Assembly (NCBI GenBank): GCA_903879715.1
Contig: CAIRMR010000138.1
Coordinates: 1-46,764 of the forward strand
Direction: 5' to 3'
Source of the DNA: an uncultured Bacteroidales bacterium
Lineage (GTDB): Bacteria > Bacteroidota > Bacteroidia > Bacteroidales > UBA4417
DNA length: 46,764 nt
Each line of letters begins with the position of its first letter. Position 1 is the stretch's first letter. The translations under genes and the position numbers were made by a program. Positions 1 to 9,321 of this stretch are shown one piece after another. The notes under the pieces were generated by a model that saw only the letters and a program-made list of their open reading frames with translations, made no database searches and was not told the origin of the DNA.

Positions 1-607
1 CAACCGGCTTTTGACCCGATGCAGCTTCGCCTGTTGTAATTATTTTATCTCCGTCAAATACCAGCATTATAATGCCTCTTTTTGTTGAAAGTTGATTGGT
101 AAAAACTACAGTTTCATCAAAAATAAAATCATCGCCGGCCCGGCCACCCCAAACGGTCGTTTCTTTTCCGGCAACCGATTCAATTATTCTGATAAGCTGA
201 TCTCCCAGCAAAGATTCTGATTCACCACGAGCATAAAAACTGGCTGACAGAATTATAGAAGGATTTTTAAATCTCTCTTTTGCTAAAGCCGCCATTTCTC
301 TAACTACCACTTCAGGTTCTTTATCGCGGTAATCGAGCAACAGTAATTTGAAGTTTGCCGGATTAATATCCATCAACAAAACCGCGATACCCCCGTTGCT
401 GATATCTCCATCAATAAATTCTCCCGAACTTGTTGCTCCAAATATCTCGATTCCAAGTGAGTCGAGGAGATTACTCACAGCATCAACGTCTTGTTTGATG
501 GAAATAAAAACAAAGGCCAGGGTTGGCTGAAAACCGTTTACCATGCTTTGCTGCAGGGCGATTTTAATTTCTTCGGGCGAATTCCCTCTTAGTGATTTTG
601 CTTTCAT
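1..607 (-). CDS. FIST-domain sensory protein, N-terminal part (cut by window start)
   Basis: Translating the minus strand from the ATG at 607 gives 202 uninterrupted residues running off the window at base 1, so the C-terminus is missing. The pattern fits the FIST N domain, a ligand-sensing module of signal-transduction proteins: an early FGATSSGEF-like strand-turn, then GGRAGDDF, a VFTN strand, GIIMLVFDG and finally GEAASGQKP. FIST proteins are thought to bind small ligands, perhaps amino acids, and often act with histidine kinases or methyl-accepting proteins; no such partner lies inside the window. No signal peptide or membrane helix is visible, so a cytoplasmic location is inferred. The start is the first ATG after the AT-rich spacer. 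Family call by motif pattern only. Confidence 0.72.
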   Translation of the reverse strand, partial: MKAKSLRGNSPEEIKIALQQSMVNGFQPTLAFVFISIKQDVDAVSNLLDSLGIEIFGATSSGEFIDGDISNGGIAVLLMDINPANFKLLLLDYRDKEPEVVVREMAALAKERFKNPSIILSASFYARGESESLLGDQLIRIIESVAGKETTVWGGRAGDDFIFDETVVFTNQLSTKRGIIMLVFDGDKIITTGEAASGQKPV

Positions 608-841
608 AATGCATTTTTTAGTTTATCGGATTAACCAAAAATTGGATACGAGAAGGAGATATGCCCGGAAGATTTCTTGAGGAATGAAATTTGTGTTTAC
701 AATGCTTTCATTAAAATCAGTTTTAATGACGGATTATGCAGGGAAAGTTTACTCTGGAGTATTGGAGTAAAAAATGGATGCCAAGTTGACTTTTAATGCA
801 TGAATTTCAAGTAAATAATAGTAAAACAAGGGTTGCAATGC

Positions 842-1423
842 CTATCTCAAACTATGTGTAAGCTTTAATAAATGCTTCATTTTTACCGGCTCTTTGATTT
901 CCTGGCAATACCGGGTGAAGTAATGATGATTAGTTATAAATGATACCTGAGCCTGGTTCCACTCTGCTTCGGTGTAAGCAGGTTTAACAAACTGAAGTTC
1001 CTTAAACAAACAATCTGATTTTTGTTCAAATTCTTCTGTTCCAAGGTATTCCAGGTCGGCATCAGCAAGTATTTCCTCTGATTTGTTTTTTGGTAACTGG
1101 GGAATTTTTGTGACCATTATCATGCCACAAATTCTTTCAATATAATCATCTGTAAAACCGTATTCCGGCAAATAGTGGCGTGCTAATATGCAACTCTGTT
1201 CCTCATGATTGGTATATGTTTTAGTGTAGCCTGTATCATGCCAAAGTGCTGCAACGCTTATAAATTCAAGTTCCTCATCAGTACATTTTTCCTGGCGGCC
1301 TATTTCCATGGCTTTTCCAATAACATACAAGGTATGCTCAGGATTATGATACAAATAATTTTCAGGGAGATTGGCTCTCAACAGGCCCATTACAAAATCT
1401 GTCATATTTTGATTATTTTGCAT
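842..1423 (-). CDS. HD-domain metal-dependent phosphohydrolase
   Basis: A 193-residue soluble protein with the HD signature: H26/H30 in a YHNPEH motif, the H62-D63 doublet in AALWHDTGY, HEE at 73-75 and an acidic DAD at 121-123 that would complete the metal site. Such proteins hydrolyse phosphomonoesters, nucleotides or cyclic nucleotides; the substrate here cannot be read from sequence. Its ATG lies inside the end of the upstream yitT-like gene (11-base overlap, 1413-1423), which argues for co-transcription and translational coupling. An alternative start (M7, base 1405) would remove the overlap but also the first six residues. Confident about the fold, not the substrate. Confidence 0.85.
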   Translation of the reverse strand: MQNNQNMTDFVMGLLRANLPENYLYHNPEHTLYVIGKAMEIGRQEKCTDEELEFISVAALWHDTGYTKTYTNHEEQSCILARHYLPEYGFTDDYIERICGMIMVTKIPQLPKNKSEEILADADLEYLGTEEFEQKSDCLFKELQFVKPAYTEAEWNQAQVSFITNHHYFTRYCQEIKEPVKMKHLLKLTHSLR

Positions 1424-2309
1424 GGCCTTTAGCTTTTAAAATTCCACCTGTTGCTTCATTTATATTTTGAATAAATACAAAAGCTTTTGGATCTATTTCT
1501 ATTACAGACGCCTCTATCTGGTTTATTTCCAGTCGGGTAACAATGGTTACTATAATTTCGCAATCGGTCTTCACATCGAAACTGCCGGGCAGATATCCTC
1601 TTTCACCTTTATACACAGTAATGCCTTTACCTAAATCATTTACCAGCATAGCTTTAACCTTTTCGTGTTGCGATGAAATAATATTTACAGCTGTATATTG
1701 TTCAATACCATCCACAATATAATTTGTGGCCCTGGTGGCTGCGAAATACGTTATAAGCGAATACATAGCCGTTTCCAGTCCGAAATGGAATGCTGCACCT
1801 GCAAAAATGAACGTGTTGAATATCATAACGATTTCGCTGTTGGAAAAGCCTATTCTCCTCCTTGTGAATACGGCAATTACCTCAGCACCATCCAGCACAC
1901 CTCCGCTCCGTATAACCAAGCCAACGCCGGTGCCAATCAGTATGCCTCCAAAAATCGCTATCAGTAATTTATCGTCGGTAACTGACTTTAGATCAACAAA
2001 TATCAAACCTATTGTAAGCAGGATAACTGCGATGGAAGTTTGAACAGCAAAGGTTTTTCCTATCCTTTTATAACCTAAATAAATAAAGGGCAGGTTAAAT
2101 ACAAAAATAAAAACACTTACCGGAATGTGTGAAATTTCGTGCAACAGGATTGAAATACCGGTAACACCACCATCCATAAACTGGTTAGGAATCATAAATC
2201 CTTTCATTGCAAATACTGCCATACCGCTGCCAATAAAAATCTGGAGCAGGCTTTTTGGATTCAGAACATTATCCCAATTAACAAAGTCACTTTTGTACTT
2301 TTTCCCCAT
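1413..2309 (-). CDS. YitT family membrane protein (DUF161 + DUF2179)
   Basis: 298 residues. The first two thirds hold about five or six hydrophobic segments (residues about 22-40, 62-82, 90-108, 115-135 and 160-190) with the GGVTGISILLHEIS and GLVIRSGGVLDGAEV motifs typical of the YitT family. The last about 85 residues form a soluble domain of DUF2179 type (VVDGIEQYTAVNIIS to the FVFIQNINEATGG end). Family members are inner-membrane proteins of unknown transport or regulatory role. It is the first gene of a two-gene minus-strand unit with the HD phosphohydrolase and is divergent from the efflux operon. Confidence 0.88.
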   Translation of the reverse strand: MGKKYKSDFVNWDNVLNPKSLLQIFIGSGMAVFAMKGFMIPNQFMDGGVTGISILLHEISHIPVSVFIFVFNLPFIYLGYKRIGKTFAVQTSIAVILLTIGLIFVDLKSVTDDKLLIAIFGGILIGTGVGLVIRSGGVLDGAEVIAVFTRRRIGFSNSEIVMIFNTFIFAGAAFHFGLETAMYSLITYFAATRATNYIVDGIEQYTAVNIISSQHEKVKAMLVNDLGKGITVYKGERGYLPGSFDVKTDCEIIVTIVTRLEINQIEASVIEIDPKAFVFIQNINEATGGILKAKGHAK

Positions 2310-2626
2310 AATTACACCCTTGATTTGCAGTAATAGTAAATACTTTCAAATTTGATCCCGCTTTCCTCGCCAAACAATCAAACATATTTCAATATGTGAT
2401 TATGATTATTAAGATAAACTAACAAGAAAGGTTCAACAAAGTTTGAACGGATGTATATTTATAAATGGACGATATTATTTTCGTAAAACCGCCGGAGGAT
2501 TTAAACTAATTAATGGTTCAGAAGTCATACCATTTCGAAAAGTAAATTTGTTAAAATATAGTTAACAGTGTAAACTATTTACATTTTAACTACTTTTGCA
2601 TACATCAATATTTCCTCCATATCTTT
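2310..2626. other. Divergent intergenic region yitT-like / marR
   Basis: No gene is visible here. The spacer holds the marR promoter (separate entry) and two further short palindromes nearer the yitT-like side: CATATT-tc-AATATG at 2383-2396 and GTTCAA-(6 nt)-TTGAAC at 2431-2448. Either could be a regulator site or chance in AT-rich DNA. I found no clear -7 element facing the yitT-like gene. Confidence 0.5.
2561..2598 (+). promoter_or_regulatory. marR operon promoter with palindromic operator candidate
   Basis: A Bacteroidota -7 element TACTTTTG lies at 2591-2598, about 28 bases before the marR ATG. Directly upstream is a perfect inverted repeat TGTAAA-cta-TTTACA (2569-2583), nested in GTTAA (2561-2565) and TTAAC (2586-2590). 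A palindrome filling the promoter spacer in front of an autoregulating MarR gene is the usual arrangement for a MarR operator; binding by this MarR is inference. No clear TTG -33 box is seen, which may suggest a weak basal promoter. Confidence 0.6.
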
Positions 2627-3067
2627 ATGACTCAGATTGAACAACCTTTAGGTAGAATGCTATCCGGCCTCGCGAAAGGCTATCTGCATCTGCTGAGGGC
2701 TAAACTTCAACATCTGGATATTGACAGGAACTATCATGCTCTGGTTTTGATTGAAAGTAAAGATGGAATCATTACACAACAGGAACTAGCGGTATTACTT
2801 GATACCGATAAAGTTAGCATCGTTCGTGTTATTGATTACCTTTCTGAAAAAGGGTATGTACAACGTATCCCAAATACAGAAGACCGTCGAAAACATAGCC
2901 TGTTACTTACAACCAAAGCGAAACTTGCGTTACCAGAAATTAAACAATCATTTACTGAAATAAATGCAACTGTACTGAAAGGGCTGACAAGCTCGCAGGT
3001 TTCGGAATTAGCTGAAACCATCAAAATAATTAAAAGCAACTTAAAAGAAAATATACAAGCCTTATGA
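2627..3067 (+). CDS. MarR family transcriptional regulator
   Basis: 146 residues, the normal MarR length, with a central winged helix-turn-helix: LAVLLDTDKVSIVRVIDYL is the HTH and the wing carries the family signature NTEDRRKHSLLLT. MarR proteins are dimeric, usually ligand-released repressors of adjacent efflux or stress genes. It is the first gene of a marR-MFP-RND-OMF operon; its TGA overlaps the next ATG in an ATGA motif (3064-3067), so the adaptor is translationally coupled to it. A palindrome on its promoter (2569-2583) suggests autorepression. The inducing compound is unknown. Confidence 0.92.
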   Translation: MTQIEQPLGRMLSGLAKGYLHLLRAKLQHLDIDRNYHALVLIESKDGIITQQELAVLLDTDKVSIVRVIDYLSEKGYVQRIPNTEDRRKHSLLLTTKAKLALPEIKQSFTEINATVLKGLTSSQVSELAETIKIIKSNLKENIQAL

Positions 3068-4095
3068 AGTTAATGTTAATAATCGGATTGCCGATGATGC
3101 TGGCAGCGATGGGTTCGTGTAAAAGCGAAGCAAAGGATAAAAACGAAAGTAAAGAGAAACCGCCTGTAGCAGTTGATGTTATTATTGCTGGTAACAGTGA
3201 TTTCGCTTCCGACATCGAAGTTAATGGAACTGTTTTATCCGAAGAAATGGTAGAACTGCATCCCGAAGTTGGAGGTCGTCTCATTTACCTGAATATTCCT
3301 GACGGAGCTTCAGTAAAAAAAGGTACAATTCTCGCCAGGATCAACGATGCTGACCTACAGGCACAATTGCAACAGCAGAAAGTACAGCTCGAATTGGCTG
3401 AGAAAACTGAACAAAGGCTCAGCAAACTTCTGGCTGTTAATGGTGTAGATCAGGCTTCGTATGATGCCGCGCTCAGCCAGGTAAATTTATTTAACGCAAA
3501 TATTAATGTATTGCACGCCCAGATTGACAAAACAGTCATCAAAGCACCTTTTGACGGACGTTTGGGATTGAGGCTTGTAAGCGAAGGGGCATATGTTTCT
3601 ACTTCAACTGTAATTGGTACATTGCAGGAAACGAATAAAATCAAGATCGACTTTTCGGTTCCTGAGTCTTATGCGAACCTGGTAAAAATCGGGAAAAGCA
3701 TTAACATCCGGACTAATGCGTCGAACGAAGATTTTACGGCAACCATCAGTGCTATTGAACCACAGATCAATACAGCCACCCGTAATATTAAAGTACGAGC
3801 CCGGTTGAATAAAGGAAATATTAATCCTGGAGCCTTTGTAAAAGTACTTCTGAACGAAAAATTAAAAGGTATAGTTGTTCCAACAAATTCCATTATTCCC
3901 GATGCACTTTCGAACCAGGTAGTGCTGGTGAAAGGCGGCAAAGCTGCTTTCCAGAATGTTGAAACCGGAATCAGGAACAGTGATGTGGTAGAAATAACTG
4001 ATGGAATAAAAATTGGTGATACAATAGTTGTAAGCGGCGTTTTATATGTAAGACCAAATGGAGCAGTAAAAATTAAAAGGGTCAGGAAAAGCTGA
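3064..4095 (+). CDS. RND efflux periplasmic adaptor (membrane fusion protein), lipoprotein
   Basis: 343 residues. The N-terminus is a short signal with a plausible lipobox ending at C19 (AMGSC), so the protein is probably lipid-anchored in the periplasm. Domains in order: lipoyl-like half (HPEVGGRLIYLNIPDGASVKKG, about 68-90), a helical hairpin rich in Q and L (about 97-150), the second lipoyl half (IKAPFDGRLGLRLVSEGAYV, about 160-180), a beta-barrel (about 190-265) and a membrane-proximal domain. It bridges the RND pump and the outer-membrane channel. It overlaps marR by 4 bases and is followed after 85 bases by the pump gene. Confidence 0.94.
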   Translation: MKLMLIIGLPMMLAAMGSCKSEAKDKNESKEKPPVAVDVIIAGNSDFASDIEVNGTVLSEEMVELHPEVGGRLIYLNIPDGASVKKGTILARINDADLQAQLQQQKVQLELAEKTEQRLSKLLAVNGVDQASYDAALSQVNLFNANINVLHAQIDKTVIKAPFDGRLGLRLVSEGAYVSTSTVIGTLQETNKIKIDFSVPESYANLVKIGKSINIRTNASNEDFTATISAIEPQINTATRNIKVRARLNKGNINPGAFVKVLLNEKLKGIVVPTNSIIPDALSNQVVLVKGGKAAFQNVETGIRNSDVVEITDGIKIGDTIVVSGVLYVRPNGAVKIKRVRKS

Positions 4096-4180
4096 TTCCA
4101 TTGAACGGCCATTATTCCCCTGAAATTTTTACTACCATATAATTCAACGATAACAATTTTACGCTGACCAATTTATTCCA

Positions 4181-7100
4181 ATGAACATATCCGAATTATC
4201 CATAAAAAGACCCATACTTGCGACAGTCATGAACCTGTTCCTGATCCTGTTCGGAATTATTGGCTATACTTATCTTGGAGTGAGGGAGTACCCTGCTATC
4301 GACCCGCCGATGATCACTGTAAGCACTTCATATACAGGTGCAAACTCTGATATCATTGAAAGCCAGATAACTGAACCCCTCGAAAAATCCATTAACGGGA
4401 TTCCCGGAATCCGGACCATTACTTCAACAAGCGCGGTGGGGCGCAGCAATATAAATGTTGAATTTAATATTGAAGCCAACCTCGAAGCGGCTGCCAATGA
4501 TGTTCGTGACAAAGTCAGCCAGGCAGTCAGGAATTTGCCGCAGGATATAGATGCGCCTCCGGTTGTTACAAAATCGGATGCCAACAGTGACTTCATTGTA
4601 TTACTGGCAGTTCAGAGTCCAACCAAAGGACTGCTCGAATTAAGTGATTTTGCTGAAAATGTGCTTCAGAATAAATTCCAGACTATCCCTGAAGTAAGTG
4701 CTGTAAATATTATCGGTCAGAAACGTCCTGCTATGCGCATATGGGTTGACCCGGATAAAATGAATGCTTATGGCCTGGCATTTAATGATATTACTACAGT
4801 TCTTAATAAGGAAAATGTTGAAATTCCTTCCGGAAAAATCTATGGCAATAAAACTGAACTCACTATCAGGGCTTTGGGATTACTCAAAACTGAAAAGGAT
4901 TTCCGGGACCTGATCATCCGCGGTGATGAAGCTGGTATTATCCGGCTTGGAGATATTGCAACAGTTGAACTTGGTCCTGACACTTACGAAAGAAGCTGGA
5001 AACTGAATGGTGTAAACGCCGTTGGTATTGCCCTCACACCACAACCCGGGGCCAATTATGTTAATATTTCAGACGAATTTAATAAGAGGCTCGAAGAAAT
5101 CAAGAAATCGCAGAAAGGTGATTTAACTTTCACTACCTTGATTGATAATACGGTTAACGTCCGTCGTTCGCTCAAAGAAGTTGGAGAAACACTGGCTATT
5201 GCCATTATACTGGTGATCCTTGTTATATTTTTCTTTTTCCGAAACTGGCTCATTGCATTACGTCCGCTTATCGATATTCCTATTTCGCTGATATTCACAT
5301 TCTTTATTATGTATGCGTTTGGATTTTCAATAAATATCCTTACGCTTTTAGCCATCATCCTTGCAACCGGGCTGGTTGTGGACGATGGGATTGTAGTTAC
5401 CGAAAATATCTTTCGTAAGATTGAAAAAGGAATTCCTGTAAGGAAAGCCGCCATTGATGGCAGCAAGGAAATTTTCTTTGTCGTACTCGCTACTTCAATT
5501 ACACTGGCAATTGTTTTCCTGCCGGTACTTTTTCTCCAGGGATTTGTGGGTAGCCTGTTCCGTGAATTCGGGGTTGTGCTTGCCACGGCAGTATTGGTAT
5601 CGGCCTTTGTTTCACTTACTATTACCCCGGTACTAAATATTATACTAAACCGCAGAGGAGCCCAGCATGGTAATTTCTACAACAAAACAGAACCGTTTTT
5701 TGCAGGAATGGAGAGTGGCTATAAAAACCTTCTTACACGATTCATTAAATACAGATGGATGGCCTGGGCAATTGTTATTGCGTGTTTTGCTATTGTTTTT
5801 CTTGTTGGCCGAAACCTTCAAAGTGAAATTGCCCCACTCGAAGATAAAGGAAGTGTGCGTTTGCAAATTTCAGGGCCTGAAGGCGCAAGTTATCCTTATA
5901 TGATGGAAACAGGCAACAAACTGGCTGATTACCTTACTGATTCAATTCCTGAAGCTGAATTTTCATTTGTTTCGATTCCCGGATTTGGTGGATCGGGTGT
6001 AAACAGCGGCAGCGGACGTATAGGGCTTGCACCCAGGAATGAAAGACAACGTTCGCAAAGCGATATCGCTAAAGACCTGTCGAAGAAAATGAATCGCTTT
6101 AACGATGTTAAGATATTTGCTGTTGAGGAACAAACTATCTCTGTGGGTCTTGGTTCAAGAGGTTCACTTCCGGTACAATTCGTGCTTCAGAATCTTGATT
6201 TTGAAAAACTGAGGACAGTTGTACCAAAATTCATGGACCTGGCCAGGGACGATAAGACTTTTCAGAACGTGGATGTTAACCTTAAATTCAACAAACCTGA
6301 AGTTGATATTACTATCGACAGGATTAAAGCCCGCGAATTCGGTCTTACGGTAACTGATATTGCCAGTGTGCTTCAAAGCGCATTCAGCGGTCAGCGTATG
6401 GCTTATTTTATTATGAATGGAAAGCAGTACCAGGTTATAAGCCAGGTCGGGCTGAAAAACAGGCAGGCACCTGCCGATATTTCGAACCTTTATGTCCGCA
6501 ACAATAAAGGCGAAAATATTTCACTGGCATCGGTTACCAAAATAGAGCCAAACGCTATGCCACCGTCGTTATACCATTTTAACCGGTATAAAGCAGCAAC
6601 TATTTCGGCTTCCCTTGCCGAAGGAAAGACAATTGGTGACGGAGTGAAAGCCATGCAGGCAATTTCTGACAGATTGCTGGATGAAAGCTTTCAGACAGCG
6701 CTGAGTGGTCCTTCGCGTGACTACGCCGAGAGCTCATCTAATACGGCATTTGCATTTATGCTGGCGTTGGTACTTATTTTCCTTGTGCTTGCCGCACAGT
6801 TCGAAAGTTTCAGGGACCCTCTCATTATCATGATTACAGTTCCGTTGGCCATTGCAGGAGCAGTTCTCAGCTTATGGGTTTTCAAGCAAACACTCAATAT
6901 TTTTTCCGAAATCGGAATGATCATGCTTATTGGACTGGTAACCAAAAACGGGATTCTGATAGTAGAATTCGCAAATAAGCAACGGGAAGCCGGTTTGTCA
7001 AAACACCAGGCTGTTATTGAAGGAGCTACTTTAAGGCTAAGACCAATTTTAATGACCAGCCTTGCCACATCCCTGGGCGCTTTGCCAATTGCCTTAAGTT

Positions 7101-7258
7101 TAGGCGCAGCTGCAACCAGCCGTATTCCTTTAGGTATTGTGGTGGTAGGCGGAATTATGTTTTCACTGGTACTTACTTTATTTGTTATTCCGGCAGTTTA
7201 TACCTATATTTCAGGGAAACACGTTGCAGAAGAAAAAGTTGAGGATGAAGTGATTTAA
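4181..7258 (+). CDS. RND (AcrB/HAE1-type) multidrug efflux permease
   Basis: 1025 residues, the size of the AcrB family: an inner-membrane, proton-driven drug exporter acting as a trimer. Visible features: TM1 right after the start (RPILATVMNLFLILFGIIG), a large porter loop, TM2 onwards from about 335, the TM4 proton-relay aspartates D401 and D402 in GLVVDDGIVVTENI, a second porter loop (about 555-850), and the TM10 motif GLVTKNGILIVEF with the conserved lysine. The second half repeats the fold of the first, as usual. The adaptor lies upstream and the TolC-type channel downstream, a complete tripartite pump. Substrate range cannot be predicted. Several long open frames on the opposite strand here are shadows. 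Confidence 0.97.
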   Translation: MNISELSIKRPILATVMNLFLILFGIIGYTYLGVREYPAIDPPMITVSTSYTGANSDIIESQITEPLEKSINGIPGIRTITSTSAVGRSNINVEFNIEANLEAAANDVRDKVSQAVRNLPQDIDAPPVVTKSDANSDFIVLLAVQSPTKGLLELSDFAENVLQNKFQTIPEVSAVNIIGQKRPAMRIWVDPDKMNAYGLAFNDITTVLNKENVEIPSGKIYGNKTELTIRALGLLKTEKDFRDLIIRGDEAGIIRLGDIATVELGPDTYERSWKLNGVNAVGIALTPQPGANYVNISDEFNKRLEEIKKSQKGDLTFTTLIDNTVNVRRSLKEVGETLAIAIILVILVIFFFFRNWLIALRPLIDIPISLIFTFFIMYAFGFSINILTLLAIILATGLVVDDGIVVTENIFRKIEKGIPVRKAAIDGSKEIFFVVLATSITLAIVFLPVLFLQGFVGSLFREFGVVLATAVLVSAFVSLTITPVLNIILNRRGAQHGNFYNKTEPFFAGMESGYKNLLTRFIKYRWMAWAIVIACFAIVFLVGRNLQSEIAPLEDKGSVRLQISGPEGASYPYMMETGNKLADYLTDSIPEAEFSFVSIPGFGGSGVNSGSGRIGLAPRNERQRSQSDIAKDLSKKMNRFNDVKIFAVEEQTISVGLGSRGSLPVQFVLQNLDFEKLRTVVPKFMDLARDDKTFQNVDVNLKFNKPEVDITIDRIKAREFGLTVTDIASVLQSAFSGQRMAYFIMNGKQYQVISQVGLKNRQAPADISNLYVRNNKGENISLASVTKIEPNAMPPSLYHFNRYKAATISASLAEGKTIGDGVKAMQAISDRLLDESFQTALSGPSRDYAESSSNTAFAFMLALVLIFLVLAAQFESFRDPLIIMITVPLAIAGAVLSLWVFKQTLNIFSEIGMIMLIGLVTKNGILIVEFANKQREAGLSKHQAVIEGATLRLRPILMTSLATSLGALPIALSLGAAATSRIPLGIVVVGGIMFSLVLTLFVIPAVYTYISGKHVAEEKVEDEVI

Positions 7259-7344
7259 TTCCAAATTTCACAGATATCAATTAACCGATAACGATTAACG
7301 TAATAACGATCAACCATTAACGATTAACCAATCACCCAAAAACA
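7259..7344. repeat. AACGATTAAC-rich low-complexity spacer
   Basis: The spacer between the RND and TolC genes is built from imperfect copies of a short word: ATTAACCG, ATAACGATTAACG, ATAACGATCAACC, ATTAACGATTAACC (about 7278-7330). It lies inside an operon, so it is presumably transcribed. A related CCATTAACTATTAAC word occurs at 24445-24459. Function unknown; it resembles a micro-expanded spacer and no stable GC-rich hairpin is visible. Confidence 0.6.
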
Positions 7345-8655
7345 ATGAATTTCAATATAAAATCCATATCCCTGATAATGCTTTTAAGCCTTCCGTTTAT
7401 TTCAGAGGCTCAGCAGCAAATCACATTAAGGAATGCAATTGATACAGCTCTCAGGAACAATTATGACATACAGATTTCAAAAAACTATGTCGAAATTGCT
7501 AAAATGAATAATACATATGGTGTTGCCGGAGGATTGCCTTATGTATCTGCCAATGCCGGCAATAACGCTTCCGCAACAACTAGTAAACAAATATTTAATG
7601 ACGCCACACCGGATTACAACCTCTCCAACAAAGGCGAAAATGTAGTAAATGCAGGTGTTTCGGCAGGAATAGTATTGTTTAACGGTTTCAAAATAACGGC
7701 AACCAAGGAAAGACTGAGCCGCCTGCAAAACCTGAGTGAAATCCAGCTCAATCAACAGATTCAAAACATTATTGCTGATATCATGATTACTTATTATGAT
7801 ATTATCAGGCAGCAGAATTACCTTAAAATTATTCAGAATTCACTCGATGTTTCCAGGCAGAAAATGGATATTATTAATGTAAAAAAAAATGTCGGAATGG
7901 CTGATGCTGTTGAAACATTGCAGGCTCAGAGTGATGTGAATTCAGCCTGGCAATTGTTGGAAACACAAAAGCTCGTGATCGAGCAAAATAAATCCGACCT
8001 TTTACTGCTTATCAGTGCGAAAAAGCAAATGGAGTTTTTGGTTACCGACACTATAATTATTGATCAAACCCTTCAGCTGGATTCAATTATAAATTATCTG
8101 AACCGGAATCCGCAATACCTGAGTGCTGAGCAACAGATATTGATTAATGAGCAAATTGTTAAAGAAGTTTCGGCACAACGCTATCCTTCTGTTAAACTGA
8201 ATGCAGGTTACGATTTCTACCAGGCAAACCTGAACAAGGGCGCAATGACAATGAATAAGAATTATGGCCCTACGGCTGGTATCAACATGCAAATACCCAT
8301 TTTCAACGGGAATATTTATAAAACACAGAAGGATGTTGCAAAAATCAATGTCAATAACTCGAAACTGGAAATGGAAAGCTTGCAAAATTCACTCACAACC
8401 CAGGCTATCAAAACATACAGATCATATTCCACAACGCTGCAGCAGATAGAAGCGCAGCGAAAGAACTTCGAAATGACCAGGCAACTGGTTGAGGTAGTTA
8501 TGCAGCAATTTCACGTTAGCCAGGCAACCATACTTGATGTGAAAGCAGCCCAGACAAGTTTCGAAAACGCTGCCTATCTTCTGGTTAATCTTCAATATTC
8601 GGCAAAAGTAGCAGAAATTGAATTAAAGCACTTAACCTACAGCCTGGGAATTTAA
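7345..8655 (+). CDS. TolC family outer-membrane efflux channel
   Basis: 436 residues with a cleavable signal peptide (hydrophobic core about 8-20, cleavage near SEA-QQQ at 22-23). After that comes the two-repeat, Q/N-rich helical pattern of TolC/OprM channels: ITLRNAIDTALRNNYDIQISKN near the N-terminus and again long heptad-like helices at about 120-230 and 330-430. It forms the outer-membrane duct for the upstream adaptor and RND pump and ends the operon. Only 5 bases separate its stop from the convergent gene at 8661, and I see no terminator hairpin between them. Confidence 0.93.
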   Translation: MNFNIKSISLIMLLSLPFISEAQQQITLRNAIDTALRNNYDIQISKNYVEIAKMNNTYGVAGGLPYVSANAGNNASATTSKQIFNDATPDYNLSNKGENVVNAGVSAGIVLFNGFKITATKERLSRLQNLSEIQLNQQIQNIIADIMITYYDIIRQQNYLKIIQNSLDVSRQKMDIINVKKNVGMADAVETLQAQSDVNSAWQLLETQKLVIEQNKSDLLLLISAKKQMEFLVTDTIIIDQTLQLDSIINYLNRNPQYLSAEQQILINEQIVKEVSAQRYPSVKLNAGYDFYQANLNKGAMTMNKNYGPTAGINMQIPIFNGNIYKTQKDVAKINVNNSKLEMESLQNSLTTQAIKTYRSYSTTLQQIEAQRKNFEMTRQLVEVVMQQFHVSQATILDVKAAQTSFENAAYLLVNLQYSAKVAEIELKHLTYSLGI

Positions 8656-8660
8656 AACCA

Positions 8661-9059
8661 TTACTTTCTATTAAATTCTGTTTGGATTCTTTTCTTCTTA
8701 TAAAAGCTTATAATAAACAGAATTCCCACGCAAAAAAACGGAAACGTGATCAACGCAATTATGCCAAGACTCATCCCAACGGAATGGTTCATCTGATAAT
8801 TATGAAAGAATATAAACGGACTCAAGCCAAGTCCTAACAAAGCAAATAGTATCCCACCAACAAGTTCCCATTTCCATGCAACAATAAGTAATGCCAGCAG
8901 GATAAATGACGGAATAAGATGCATAGCGAATGCCCCAAGTTGCTGCCATATCGTAAGTCCAGGCTCAAAAGCATCAGCTGCGAACATACTTATAAAAAGG
9001 ATTGCAATTATGCAAATTATCCTTGGTAACCAATGAAAAACGGCAATTGAAGTTTTCAT
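8661..9059 (-). CDS. Small four-helix membrane protein of unknown function
   Basis: 132 residues with four hydrophobic stretches (about 10-28, 40-62, 66-88 and 92-118) and a basic C-terminal tail (KKKRIQTEFNRK). The pattern of an Arg-Ile start helix, an HLIPSFILL segment and an AWKWELVGGILF segment resembles a small Bacteroidota membrane family (I think DUF7670), but I cannot verify this. Probably inner-membrane. Convergent with the efflux operon and monocistronic as far as can be seen. No catalytic residues are recognisable. Confidence 0.72.
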   Translation of the reverse strand: MKTSIAVFHWLPRIICIIAILFISMFAADAFEPGLTIWQQLGAFAMHLIPSFILLALLIVAWKWELVGGILFALLGLGLSPFIFFHNYQMNHSVGMSLGIIALITFPFFCVGILFIISFYKKKRIQTEFNRK

Positions 9060-9321
9060 AACGGTCAGTTTTAAATTATGTTTATCTGATTTCTCCTACA
9101 GTATGCTAAATTTACAAATAATGTATTAAATATGAATAATTTAAGGCAAGTATTATTGTTTAAATCTCCGAAATTCATCCTTCAATACTCATTACTGCAC
9201 TGAATAAGTCCTCCTGCAAATACAAGAATCAATCATGTATAATGGCCAGGAAGTTTTAGAAGCTTGAGATTTAGATACGATAGAATAGAATTGCAGAACA
9301 AAGAAGTTGTAAAAATCCGCT

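Noticed and set aside
4270-7068. Several long minus-strand open frames inside the RND pump gene
   Set aside because: They are shadows of a high-confidence gene on the other strand and show no protein family features.
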